A stretch of DNA of 30,931 nucleotides, taken from CAZISM01 sp964541895. Lineage in GTDB: Bacteria > Zhuqueibacterota > Zhuqueibacteria > Residuimicrobiales > Residuimicrobiaceae. The notes below the pieces were generated by a model. It saw only the letters and a list, made by a program, of their open reading frames with translations. It was not told the origin of the DNA and did no database searches. Within the stretch, counting starts at the first letter, position 1; each line of letters begins with the position of its first letter. The translations under genes were made by a program, and so were the position numbers. This document shows, piece by piece, positions 15,160-24,604 of this stretch. The stretch is from contig CAZISM010000060.1 in the NCBI GenBank assembly GCA_964541895.1, forward strand, positions 1 through 30,931, read 5' to 3'.

Positions 15160-15918
15160 ATGAAGCTGGCTATTATCGAAGACGAACCACTGGCTGCGGA
15201 GCGGTTGCAGGCTCTGTTGCATGAACTGGATCCGGCCATCGAGGTCATGGCGGTCTTGCCCTCGGTGCGGGAGGCTGTGGCCTGGCTGCCATCACATCGA
15301 CCGGATTTGCTGCTGATGGACATCCATTTGTCCGACGGCTCCTGCTTTGCCATTTGGGATCGCCTGCCGTTGACGGTGCCGGTGATATTTACCACCGCTT
15401 ACGATCAATATGCCATCCAGGCCTTTAAGGTCAACAGCGTAGACTATTTGCTCAAACCCGTGAAACGGGAAGAGCTGCGGCGCAGCCTGGAAAAATACAA
15501 ACAGGTGCATGCGGTGCCCGCCTTGACCGACATGGCCGGATTGCTGGAATCCTTCCGCCAGGCCGGGAGTAAATATAAAAGCCGCTTTCTGCTGCAATTC
15601 GGCGAAGAGATAAAAAAAGTCGACACCCGCGAGATCGCTTATTTTTTTGCCATGGAGAAAAGCGTTTTTCTCACCACCTTTGCCAAAGCCACCTTTTCGC
15701 TGGATTTCACCCTCGATCGTCTGGAGGAGATGCTGGATCCGGGTGTGTTCTTTCGTATCAATCGCAAGATGATCATCAACATGGCTGCCATCAAAGGCAT
15801 GCACGCCTTTTCGCGCAGCCGGATCAAGATCGATCTGAATCCAGCGGCGCCCGGCGGCATCGAAAGCCTGGTCAGCATCGAACGCTCGCCGGCGTTTAAA
15901 GAGTGGCTGGATAAGTAG
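15160..15918 (+). CDS. LytTR-family response regulator
   Basis: 252-residue regulator made of a receiver domain (1-115) and a LytTR DNA-binding domain (about 150-250). Receiver residues are intact: the acidic pair in I-I-E-D-E-P, the phospho-acceptor Asp54 in L-L-L-M-D-I-H-L, the T-T-A switch near 78-80 and the Lys in L-L-K-P near residue 99. The LytTR part shows I-A-Y-F-F-A-M-E-K-S-V-F-L-T, then L-D-R-L-E-E-M-L-D-P-G-V-F-F-R-I-N-R-K-M-I-I-N, the standard order. It is the partner of the kinase directly upstream. The target genes are unknown; the small exported protein at 13431 is a candidate. It ends about 200 nt before the end of the convergent giant gene. Confidence 0.94.
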   Translation: MKLAIIEDEPLAAERLQALLHELDPAIEVMAVLPSVREAVAWLPSHRPDLLLMDIHLSDGSCFAIWDRLPLTVPVIFTTAYDQYAIQAFKVNSVDYLLKPVKREELRRSLEKYKQVHAVPALTDMAGLLESFRQAGSKYKSRFLLQFGEEIKKVDTREIAYFFAMEKSVFLTTFAKATFSLDFTLDRLEEMLDPGVFFRINRKMIINMAAIKGMHAFSRSRIKIDLNPAAPGGIESLVSIERSPAFKEWLDK

Positions 15919-16124
15919 GCGGGCGCGCCATGCTCCCCTGTTTTCCGGCCCGTCGTTTTGGCCCGCTCGGCGGCATTCCTGTGAGCGAAAACGGATCTTT
16001 GGCAGACATCGTAATACCAGTCGAGGGTGTGGGATCCACCATTATTGTTTTCGGTCGCTTTACCAGTTATCGGCGCGATAATGTGTCTCATTGGAAATAG
16101 TAGATAAAATGTGCAAAATTACAG

Positions 16125-19100
16125 CTATTTTATTAATGACATTTTTCGCATCTGTGTTCCCTGGTTTGACTGAAGCTGTAGTAGATAGATTCCGGCCGGA
16201 ACGACGTTTCCTGTTCGATCTGTACCATCCCAAACGATTTTATGATTTCCTGAAGATAGATTTCCATCTATGAGCTGCTGCACAAATTGCCCATTCATGT
16301 TATAGATATTAAGGCATACCCACGAAGGGCTCTTAAGATGGAATTGAATCAAGGTCGTCAGGTTGAACGGATTGGGATAATTTTGCTCCAACCTGTAATC
16401 CGCTATGCTTGATTGCTCTTGAACTCCAGTAGGAGCCACGATTTGGACGAATAACGATTTCTGCTCACTAATGCCAAAACGATCCGTAACAGTCAGCACC
16501 AAGCTGTCTGAGGCGCTCTCCTTGGTTGTATACACCACTAGGCGATTACCAGGTTGAATTTGCGCTTTTAGCATTGAACGTTCAGCTGCCACTGACCAAT
16601 GAAGTAAGCTGTCAGGGTCGTTGTAATCTAAAACATATTCGTTCAAATTCAACTCTCCTTTTTCGCCGGCCGGAATGATCAAACTTGGCAAGTCAGAAAT
16701 GACAGGCGGATAGTTCATATCGACAGCTAACGGATCACTGTTGATACGAACCTCTTCGCCGTCTTTTATGCCATCACCATCGGTATCCGGTAGTACAGGG
16801 GAAGTCTTGTAGTAGTATTCATGAACGTTATCTAATCCATCGCCATCACTATCACTATTCGGATCTGACAGCCGCCAAAAGTATTCCCAATCGTCCGGCA
16901 TTTTATCATTGTCCAGATCGAGCTTTATGTTCGGATGCAAGTCAACTGCATCTGGGACCTGATCGCCATCGGTGTCCGGATTGACCGGATTCAATTTTTG
17001 AATCATTTCATCAAGATTGCTTTCGCCATCAGAGTCAAAATCATCATCTCCTGAGCTTACTTTATCCAAGGATCCCCAATAGGATCTTTCCCAATCGTCT
17101 GACAAGCCATCCAAATCCGCGTCGTTCATAGAGAGCAATTTGAACTCATAATCCGTTGAATACTCACTCCAATTTAAGCTTTGATCGTAGGCGCGCACGG
17201 CAAAGTGATATCCTACTCCTTTGATTAAGTAGGGCAAAGTACAGTTCGTCGTATTGCCGAGGTTTATGGTAAACAAATAGTTCCCTACTTCAGAGCCATA
17301 TGAAAGGGAATAGCCAAGTACGTCATTTGAAACGGAGTGGTCCCATTGCACAGTGACCGTACTATCCCCATGGGCAATGAATGTGACTCGCGAAGGTGGC
17401 AACGGTGGAAGGGTATCGGGAACGGCAGGTCTCAGTGCGATCTGCTCGTTGCAGTATCCACTGCCATTGCCAGACAGATCGACCGCCTTCAATGTAAAAA
17501 CAAGCGTATCTCGGTTGTCTTCGCGTAGCGTAAAGTATCCATTGGTGCCAAATGATGCCGCAGAAGCTAAACGACCACTTGCATAACCGAATTGCATTTC
17601 AAATCTGGATACATCCGGTTCAATGTCTTCCGATAAAAGCAAAATGCGTGTTTCGTTTCCACTATTCGAATAGTACATTCGTTTCGGGGTGGCCGGCGGC
17701 GTATTGTCAGCGAGTACTGCCGAGTCATGAAAATATTCATTAATGACATAATTCTGTCGTTTCAATTGTCCATAAATGTAGTAGCGGCCAGCTGGAATGG
17801 CAGGGGGATTCCATATAAACGATTTCTGCGTAGGATTGTCGAGAGTGGTTATATAATTGCCGTCATATCCTTGGTTATCGGTATCCCAAAACAAATTCAG
17901 CACGCAAGTGCTGTCAATATTTGCTGCAGCCCATTCTAATTGATAGCCATTTGACACTTGTTTAATTGATCTGGGGGTGAAGGTAGGTAACGGCTCTCCA
18001 CCATAGACGGTAAGGCGGTATTCAGAATTCGATGATACGCCATCCACGATTACTTGCCAAATGCCGTCCTCCGGATTGGTTAATTTAGCCATGATCAGTC
18101 CATGGTCGCGAAAATATTCGACATTCTGGCCAATACTTTGGTGAGCGTCGCTAAATGTCATGCCAGAAGGATTCGTTAAAACAATGTGGATGGATGGGTC
18201 TGTAGAATTGACGACAAATAGACCATATCGTTTGTTGATAAATTCAACTTTATAATTATCGGTCAACAATCCCTGCGAATTATTTTCTCTATAATATTGC
18301 AGGATTCCCTTCATCTCTGGTATGGCCTGTGCGCGCAAGATTTGCGCAGAGTTCCTCTTGCCGTTCTTCATAACAGCCAGTTTTGGGGGCGTGATAAATA
18401 CATGCGCCATCTCCTCCGCATCGCTGCCGAATTCGAAATTATTGTTCTGATCGGCAAAGAAATGATAGTTGCCGTTATCATCGAGCCATATGCTTTTAAT
18501 TATGGATGGCAACCAGTCAAAAGCGGCCAAGTAGAGATAACCATGTACCCCATATTTCACGATACTGGTCTTCTGATCTTTGTACGGGCCAAATTGGGAA
18601 TACGCCTCGGCCAACTTTATGTTTTCGGTCGGATAGGCGCCCAAGATCGCCTTCTTTAGTAGAGTTGCGCTCATCTTCCCAGACGCCGCAAACATGGTGG
18701 TCGAGCGGTCATTCCAAATATTTATGCTTACCTTGCCGCTTATATTCAGTTTCTCGGGATATTCTACCGACACGGCTAAAGAACCGCCAAAATTTCTGTT
18801 GACGTGCTTGTAATATAGCTCACCATTGGCTTGAATATATTTAATGATTTTGAGCGCTGCCGCTAGTCTAAACTCTGTCGCATCGCCCCAACTGACGGTA
18901 AACAGGGCGCCGAGGTAACGGTTGCCATCATTGTTGTCCGCCCAGCCGTCACTGCCATTGATGGCATAACCTAAACCGGGCAACTCTACACCGCCGACAA
19001 AGTCCGCCTTGATGCCGAAAGATTTAGTTTTAGTTTGCAGACCGTCGATGCTGCCTCCTACACTGGTCAAGAAAAAGCCTGTACTGCCAATGGGAATTCG

Positions 19101-22100
19101 GGCCTTTATATAAACTTCGGTTCGGTTCAGTCCCGTATCCCAGATTTCGAATTTGGCTTTCAGACCGGCTCCTCCAGGTCCGACATCAAAAACTCCGTTT
19201 AATTCGACTAATCCTTCGCCAAGAAATACATAGCTGTTGTCCTTGTTTACCGTTAATTCTAAAAGGCCATATACTTTCAGCTGATTCAGATTCAGAGTCA
19301 ATTCTGCTTTACCATGGTTTAGCTCAATTCGATCCGGATAAATGATCAAGCCATCCACTTTGGTGTAACCGGATCCCACTTGTGCTGCTAATTTTAATTC
19401 TGCCGATCCGACCACAATTTTACGGGATTCAAACCGGACATTCTTGCAATTGAGGTCTACTCCGGCCACTTTGAAGCTGAAATCATCGATGACTGCCGTC
19501 AGGCTTCCGTCAGAGGATAACTCAAAATGTGAAGTCAAAGAGGTTCTGACGCCTTTGATATTATAAACTACATTGGCATCAAATCTCACTTTCATTTTGG
19601 TGATATCCAATGATACTTTGAGGTTGTCGGTGTTCAGGGTATAATCGATGAGCTTGTTTAAATAGGATTGCCCGATTTTATTGGCCTGAACCAGTGCGGA
19701 TGCGACATCGATTTGCAGCTCCCCTTCCAGAAGAGTAATGGACCCGGAGGGTGTTATAACCTTGACTTCACCTTTACAGGTCAGCGTGCGTTTGTCGGCG
19801 CTGACGGTTCCAGTGCTAGCGCTCGACAAGACCATCCATTTGTTGATTCTTATATTTCCACTGATTTTAATCGATCCATCCGATTGGTTAACGATTTGAT
19901 CTGCTTCCACTGATAATTTACCCAGAGTAATGGAAGTCAATTTTGGCACGGTGTATGTTGAAAAAAGCAAGCGAAAATCACCAGCTATTGAAACACCCTT
20001 GGCGGATTTGAGGCTTTTCAGGATGGTGCATGTAATCTGTTCCTGTTCAAGAAACGCTTTGCTGGAACTGATTTGTACCACCGTATTCCCGCTTGACCAT
20101 GAGACCACAAGATTTGCAGCATGGTCGCCGCTTTTTTGTCCTGATAATTTGATTTTTGTTGAAGCGACAAAATTGACGTCCATCGCTTCACTGAAAATTA
20201 TCTTGATGACCGGCTGCAAGCTTTCAACAGTTGCACCTTGCGCCGGATCGACTTTGTTGATTGCGGGAATGGACATGGCAGGTCTTTTTACTAAAGGTCC
20301 CGTAAATTCATAGTAGATGTTGTTTTTTAACTTGCCGTCGTTAAAGACGGCTCGCATTCGGTACTGGCCCTCTGCAGAAAAAATCATATTGGAATATTTA
20401 AAAACAGCGCCGGTCTTATAGCTCGAAGTTACTGCCGTCATGTCGCCAACTGCAGTCCAGACGCCGTTATTTTCCAATTGGCTTTCGATTTTTCGAACAG
20501 TCGGAGTGTCATTGTCTTCATCTTTATATGTGACCGTGATGGAGACTGGCGTTTGATTTACTAAAACGTCTGCCGGTGAAAAGGCGGCATTGCTGAGTTG
20601 AGGATCATGGTTCTGCTGAGTGGGTGCAACAATAGCGTTGCCGGTAGCCGGCAGACTATTACCACCTGATGTTTTATCCGACTCTACTGTGATCAGTCCG
20701 GAATATAATTTCTCTTGTGTCGGATTAAAAGTGATTGATATTTCTTTCGAAATACCGGGCAACAACGTGCCGTTCCAATTGCCGGTGAATCCATCCGCGC
20801 ATTTTATCGACTGTACAGTGAGAAGCGCATTACCTTCATTGGCTATAACCATTTTAAGGAACGAAGGATTACCGATTTGAATCGTGCCGAAATCAAGATT
20901 CCCGCTTAAAGTGATGATGCGTGTTTGTTGAAGCGGCGGTTTGCTCAGGACAAGATCCGGGGCCTGCTGATTATTTGATATCAAAACGAACTGGGTTGAT
21001 CCTGTTTCGCCATTCTGTCCACTGGCAGTGATGTTCAGCAGGTTGCCGACTTGCCAGGGAGTGGCAAAATTGCCTAATTCAATAAACCAATTCCCCAATC
21101 CTTCAGTTCCGGTCCCAAATCCACAACCGGGTGAGGCATCGGTCAGTATTTCATTGCTGCGCGAGGCAATAAAAGCTGAAAATTTGGCAGAGCTGGCTAA
21201 AGTACCATCGGCGTTCAAAATCCGACCACTGATCCGTTTCATTACTCGACTGCTCAGAACATGGACATAATCCTTCTTTTCTTCCGCATCATTGCCCCCT
21301 GGGCCGGCAACGGTCAGTTTGACCGTAAAATAGCCTGGTAATGTGAATATATGCTGAGGATTTTTATCCGAAGAACTAGAGCCATCCCCAAATTCCCAAA
21401 GCCAGGAACTGATTTGGCCTGACGATTGATCGCCAAATGTTATTGGAACATTGACCTGAACCTCCCGAGCATTGGCAAGAAAATCTGCTTTTGGCGTCGC
21501 TAATACGGGTGGTATGGTTTCGCAATTGGCGGTCTGAAAGGAGTAAAGTGGACCCGAACGGCTGCCGGCGATGTTTTTGGCAACAATTTTCCAATAATAT
21601 TTTTTTGAGCAAGTCAATCCTTTGATTTCATATGTTACGTCGATCACATTTGCATAGAATGTGCTGCCATTTACATCGTCAAAATAAATATCATAACTCT
21701 GAGCATTGGCAGATTTTTCCCATTGTAGTTGGACTGTCTGGCTTAAGATATCAATATCATTTTGTGGCGACAAATATGCAAATGAACCTGGCAAGTCTGA
21801 AGGCAAATTGCTCTGCAAGGTCAACTCGGGCAACCAGCTGTTGGCGCTCAGGAGGAGAGTTTTAGTTGTAGAACCTGTTCCACCGCTGGGGGAGGTGACT
21901 TCGACTTTGAGGACATCGCCTTCGTTGCAAGGGGTTGTGAAATTGCCGGTCTTGACATAGAGGACGCCGGCGCCTTGAGCGCTGTTGCCGTATCCGCAGC
22001 CGGTTGAGGCCTGTGTCAATATTTCTGCTGGTCTGGAAGTGATATAAGCCTTAAAAGTAACGGAAGCGGGCACGGAGCCGCTGGATTCAAAGACTTTGCC

Positions 22101-23645
22101 ATATACGGTTTCAGCGTAATGCCCCAGCGATTCTGCTGCAGAAAAGTCCTGGTTCAACTGATTACTAATCGTAGCTGCATAATTCCTGCTTACAGGATCA
22201 AAGGTAAATCCAGTCAATGAAGGAGTTGCAGTACCACTCCAGTTATGACTTACCGGCTTTNNNNNNNNNNNNNNNNNNNNNNNNNNNNNNNNNNNNNNNN
22301 NNNNNNNNNNNNNNNNNNNNNNNNNNNNNNNNNNNNNNNNNNNNNNNNNNNNNNNNNNNNTTGTCCAGTTCAGTGATATAGTCGTTGAATTCCCAATGGT
22401 TGTATTCCCGGGAGATACATAACTGAAACTGCCAGGTGATGGATTTTGCGTTGCACTATAGTTTTGATTACCCTGAGTAGCCGTAACTGCGGTATAATTC
22501 TTACTTACAGGATCAAAGGCAAATCCAGTCAATGAAGGAGTTGCAGTACCACTCCAGTTATGACTTACCGGCTTTGAATAATACCCTCCTCCGCTTGTGG
22601 TTGCAGTGCCGCCCCCATTGTTAAATGTAAGAGTGACACCATCCACACCAGTCCCGTTGGACAATGTGATCCGACCGCTAATGGCTGGCGCACACCCAAT
22701 CGTTTGAAAACGCCAGACCGAGCCACTGGTAGATCCACTTGCATTCCTGGCCACTATTTTCCAATAGATTGTTTGACAGGTCAGCAAGCCGGTCAACTGG
22801 TAACTCGTTGATGTAGTATTTCCCTTTAAGGAATTTCCATTCTCATAATCCCAATACACATCATAGCTGGTCGCGCCGGAGGAACTTGTCCAGTTCAGTG
22901 ATATAGTCGTTGAATTCCCAATGGTTGTATTCCCGGGAGAAGTATAGCTAAAATTTTCTGGTCCTCCTCCCGGAACCGCCATATAATTTTGGTTGACTTT
23001 ATTGCTGGAAACATTAGTATAACCAATATTAGCTGGTACAAAGGTATACCCTGACAACGTGGGAGTGACAGAACCACTCCACTTTAAGGGAACCTGATGC
23101 GAATAAAATCCTCCCCCGCTAGTAGTCGTTGTTCCCTGATTATTATAGAAAGTCAAGGTCACTCCATCCAATCCAGTCCCATTGCCGAGAGTGACCCTTC
23201 CAGAGATCGTGCATATTGATGGAGGTATTGATCCACATCCTTCTGTTTGAAAACGCCAGACCGAGCCACTGGTAGATCCACTTGCATTCCTGGCCACTAT
23301 TTTCCAATAGATTGTTTGACAGGTCAGCAAGCCGGTCAACTGGTAACTCGTTGATGTAGTATTTCCCTTTAAGGAATTTCCATTCTCATAATCCCAATAC
23401 ACATCATAGCTGGTCGCGCCGGACGCTGTATTCCAATTCAGAGAAATGTTCGTTGGATTCCCAGTTGTCGCATTTCCTGGAGAAACATAATTAAAGCTGC
23501 CAGGCACTGCTGCAATATTTTTGATCGAGTCATGCTTTACCGCATACTGTCCGAAAGAACTCGAAAGAAACGCAAAAAAATTCATTGACATATATACAAA
23601 TAAAAAAGCATGTAGAATTGATCTTGTAGCGTTCGTGTTATTCAT
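16125..23645 (-). CDS. Giant multidomain secreted/surface protein with T9SS sorting domain
   Basis: 2506 codons as assembled, including 34 unknown ones. A signal peptide (1-33) is followed by repeated pairs of fibronectin-III-like and carboxypeptidase-regulatory-like units (about 40-490, interrupted by the N gap). Next come another Fn3-like unit, a PKD domain near 715-795 (W-L-W-E-F-G-D-G-S-S-S), a choice-of-anchor D-type domain near 900-1000 (L-D-F-G-T-I-Q-I-G), an Ig-like Big_5 unit near 1125-1240 (I-I-F-S-E-A-M-D), and a long beta-rich core of no family I know (about 1240-1850). Further Fn3-like units, calcium-binding thrombospondin type 3 repeats near 2170-2305 (D-T-D-G-D-G-I-K-D-G-E-E) and a T9SS type A sorting domain (E-Q-N-Y-P-N-P-F-N, about 2415 to the end) complete it. 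It is probably exported through the T9SS and anchored or released at the surface, with a role in adhesion or binding. It is A+T richer than its neighbours. Confidence 0.93.
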   Translation of the reverse strand: MNNTNATRSILHAFLFVYMSMNFFAFLSSSFGQYAVKHDSIKNIAAVPGSFNYVSPGNATTGNPTNISLNWNTASGATSYDVYWDYENGNSLKGNTTSTSYQLTGLLTCQTIYWKIVARNASGSTSGSVWRFQTEGCGSIPPSICTISGRVTLGNGTGLDGVTLTFYNNQGTTTTSGGGFYSHQVPLKWSGSVTPTLSGYTFVPANIGYTNVSSNKVNQNYMAVPGGGPENFSYTSPGNTTIGNSTTISLNWTSSSGATSYDVYWDYENGNSLKGNTTSTSYQLTGLLTCQTIYWKIVARNASGSTSGSVWRFQTIGCAPAISGRITLSNGTGVDGVTLTFNNGGGTATTSGGGYYSKPVSHNWSGTATPSLTGFAFDPVSKNYTAVTATQGNQNYSATQNPSPGSFSYVSPGNTTIGNSTTISLNWTXXXXXXXXXXXXXXXXXXXXXXXXXXXXXXXXXXKPVSHNWSGTATPSLTGFTFDPVSRNYAATISNQLNQDFSAAESLGHYAETVYGKVFESSGSVPASVTFKAYITSRPAEILTQASTGCGYGNSAQGAGVLYVKTGNFTTPCNEGDVLKVEVTSPSGGTGSTTKTLLLSANSWLPELTLQSNLPSDLPGSFAYLSPQNDIDILSQTVQLQWEKSANAQSYDIYFDDVNGSTFYANVIDVTYEIKGLTCSKKYYWKIVAKNIAGSRSGPLYSFQTANCETIPPVLATPKADFLANAREVQVNVPITFGDQSSGQISSWLWEFGDGSSSSDKNPQHIFTLPGYFTVKLTVAGPGGNDAEEKKDYVHVLSSRVMKRISGRILNADGTLASSAKFSAFIASRSNEILTDASPGCGFGTGTEGLGNWFIELGNFATPWQVGNLLNITASGQNGETGSTQFVLISNNQQAPDLVLSKPPLQQTRIITLSGNLDFGTIQIGNPSFLKMVIANEGNALLTVQSIKCADGFTGNWNGTLLPGISKEISITFNPTQEKLYSGLITVESDKTSGGNSLPATGNAIVAPTQQNHDPQLSNAAFSPADVLVNQTPVSITVTYKDEDNDTPTVRKIESQLENNGVWTAVGDMTAVTSSYKTGAVFKYSNMIFSAEGQYRMRAVFNDGKLKNNIYYEFTGPLVKRPAMSIPAINKVDPAQGATVESLQPVIKIIFSEAMDVNFVASTKIKLSGQKSGDHAANLVVSWSSGNTVVQISSSKAFLEQEQITCTILKSLKSAKGVSIAGDFRLLFSTYTVPKLTSITLGKLSVEADQIVNQSDGSIKISGNIRINKWMVLSSASTGTVSADKRTLTCKGEVKVITPSGSITLLEGELQIDVASALVQANKIGQSYLNKLIDYTLNTDNLKVSLDITKMKVRFDANVVYNIKGVRTSLTSHFELSSDGSLTAVIDDFSFKVAGVDLNCKNVRFESRKIVVGSAELKLAAQVGSGYTKVDGLIIYPDRIELNHGKAELTLNLNQLKVYGLLELTVNKDNSYVFLGEGLVELNGVFDVGPGGAGLKAKFEIWDTGLNRTEVYIKARIPIGSTGFFLTSVGGSIDGLQTKTKSFGIKADFVGGVELPGLGYAINGSDGWADNNDGNRYLGALFTVSWGDATEFRLAAALKIIKYIQANGELYYKHVNRNFGGSLAVSVEYPEKLNISGKVSINIWNDRSTTMFAASGKMSATLLKKAILGAYPTENIKLAEAYSQFGPYKDQKTSIVKYGVHGYLYLAAFDWLPSIIKSIWLDDNGNYHFFADQNNNFEFGSDAEEMAHVFITPPKLAVMKNGKRNSAQILRAQAIPEMKGILQYYRENNSQGLLTDNYKVEFINKRYGLFVVNSTDPSIHIVLTNPSGMTFSDAHQSIGQNVEYFRDHGLIMAKLTNPEDGIWQVIVDGVSSNSEYRLTVYGGEPLPTFTPRSIKQVSNGYQLEWAAANIDSTCVLNLFWDTDNQGYDGNYITTLDNPTQKSFIWNPPAIPAGRYYIYGQLKRQNYVINEYFHDSAVLADNTPPATPKRMYYSNSGNETRILLLSEDIEPDVSRFEMQFGYASGRLASAASFGTNGYFTLREDNRDTLVFTLKAVDLSGNGSGYCNEQIALRPAVPDTLPPLPPSRVTFIAHGDSTVTVQWDHSVSNDVLGYSLSYGSEVGNYLFTINLGNTTNCTLPYLIKGVGYHFAVRAYDQSLNWSEYSTDYEFKLLSMNDADLDGLSDDWERSYWGSLDKVSSGDDDFDSDGESNLDEMIQKLNPVNPDTDGDQVPDAVDLHPNIKLDLDNDKMPDDWEYFWRLSDPNSDSDGDGLDNVHEYYYKTSPVLPDTDGDGIKDGEEVRINSDPLAVDMNYPPVISDLPSLIIPAGEKGELNLNEYVLDYNDPDSLLHWSVAAERSMLKAQIQPGNRLVVYTTKESASDSLVLTVTDRFGISEQKSLFVQIVAPTGVQEQSSIADYRLEQNYPNPFNLTTLIQFHLKSPSWVCLNIYNMNGQFVQQLIDGNLSSGNHKIVWDGTDRTGNVVPAGIYLLQLQSNQGTQMRKMSLIK
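22189..22260 (-). repeat. Repeat copy left of the N gap (pairs with 22504-22575)
   Basis: These 72 bases match 22504-22575 with a single difference (T at 22205 versus C at 22520). They code for the end of a carboxypeptidase-regulatory-like unit and run directly into the N gap. Confidence 0.9.
22261..22360. other. Assembly gap of 100 N inside the giant gene
   Basis: Exactly 100 N, the default scaffold-gap size. Aligning both flanks to the intact copy (22576-22885) predicts about 310 missing bases, or 310 plus whole repeat units. Both 100 and 310 leave remainder 1 on division by 3, so the frame survives the placeholder by luck. Confidence 0.95.
22702..22880 (-). repeat. 179-bp exact repeat, copy B
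   Basis: Identical base for base to 23245-23423. It encodes most of an Fn3-like unit, including S-Y-D-V-Y-W-D-Y-E-N-G-N and the segment through V-W-R-F-Q-T. Identity at synonymous sites means recent duplication or gene conversion. Confidence 0.95.
23245..23423 (-). repeat. 179-bp exact repeat, copy A
   Basis: Exact copy of 22702-22880, 543 bases (181 codons) apart. It lies in the first Fn3-like unit after the signal peptide. A third copy probably lies inside the N gap, since 22361-22415 matches 22886-22940 exactly. Confidence 0.95.
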
Positions 23646-24073
23646 TTTGATTCTCGCTGATGATGTGTGCTCAACTTTTTCTGAGAATTTAGATTAAGAT
23701 TTTGCAATCACTTGCTTTGAAAAATAATCGTCGTGAAATATTCGCTTATTCCAATTTCAAGCTTTTTATTACTTCTCAAATATCTAATCAGACAAGCTGA
23801 TGCTGTGTGAGCATTCATTTTATAGCAATTTGCATAAAGCATGCCAATTGAACAAGCGGCTGTTAAATAATGTTTTTATTCCAATTGCATGTTATCTGTT
23901 ACTGATCAACAAATGAATCAAATGCAAAATTTGCACAGATTGTTATTTTGATGTTGCAATATTTACAACGATCATGTATGCTGTTATATCGGCTATTGAA
24001 TGTTGCTAACCTGATAAAAAGCTGTAGCCTCTCACCTTATTTGCGCAACATTTTCTCATGATATTTAGACGAA
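23646..24073. other. A+T-rich intergenic stretch upstream of the giant gene
   Basis: 428 nt with no supported gene on either strand. It must contain the promoter of the giant gene (start 23645, minus strand); a weak GCGAGA lies just upstream of its ATG. The base composition is clearly A+T richer than the sugar loci. I saw no tRNA, long inverted repeat or CRISPR-like array. Confidence 0.55.
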
Positions 24074-24604
24074 TTAAGTGACCTGCCACTTGAGGAGGAC
24101 GCGCTCAATGGTGGGGATATCGACAATATTTTTATTTTGCTGGTAAATTTCCAGGAGACAATCATAGCAAAGGTTGTTCATCACTCTGGGAATGCCTTTG
24201 GACTGCTGAAAGATTTCTGCAATAACATCGTCGGTAAAGAGGGGATCGGATCGCCCCGCGACACGTAAATGATGTTGGATATATTCCTTGGCTTCGGAGG
24301 CGTCCAGTCCGGAGAGATGGTATCGCAAATTGATGCGCTGCGCCAAAGCTTTCCTGGAATTGAGATGAATGGTTTTGGTCACATCGGGTTGGGCTGAGAG
24401 AATGAGAGTCAGAGGGGTTTGCGAATCAATTTTAAAATTGGTAAAGAGTCTGATCTCTTCAAGGCTTTTGGTAGTGAGTAACTGGGCTTCATCAATGATG
24501 AGCAAAGTAATTTTATTAAAGTCATAGGCTATCTTTACCATTGCAGGGTGTAATTTATTAAAAAACAATGGTGATTCAACAAATTGATCACTACAGATTT
24601 TCAA
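24074..24604 (-). pseudogene. AAA ATPase (ExeA/TniB-like) fragment lacking Walker A
   Basis: C-terminal two thirds of an AAA ATPase of the ExeA/GspA or TniB type, ATPases often paired with DDE transposases for target selection. It shows the Walker B motif (I-T-L-L-I-I-D-E-A-Q-L-L), then L-E-E-I-R-L-F-T-N-F, the sensor 1 strand (L-T-L-I-L-S-A-Q-P) and the lid part with L-A-Q-R-I-N-L-R-Y-H-L and K-G-I-P-R-V-M-N-N-L. The N-terminal region with the Walker A P-loop is absent: the frame begins at the end of the IS1634-like transposase gene, and the only start is a TTG overlapping its stop. Homology seems to begin within about 10 residues of that junction. Most likely cut by the insertion; not expected to be an active ATPase. 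Confidence 0.8.

Noticed and set aside
22189..23430. CRISPR-like or tandem array
   Set aside because: The repeats are 55-179 bp, spaced by hundreds of bases and coding in one frame for protein domains; they are not a CRISPR array.
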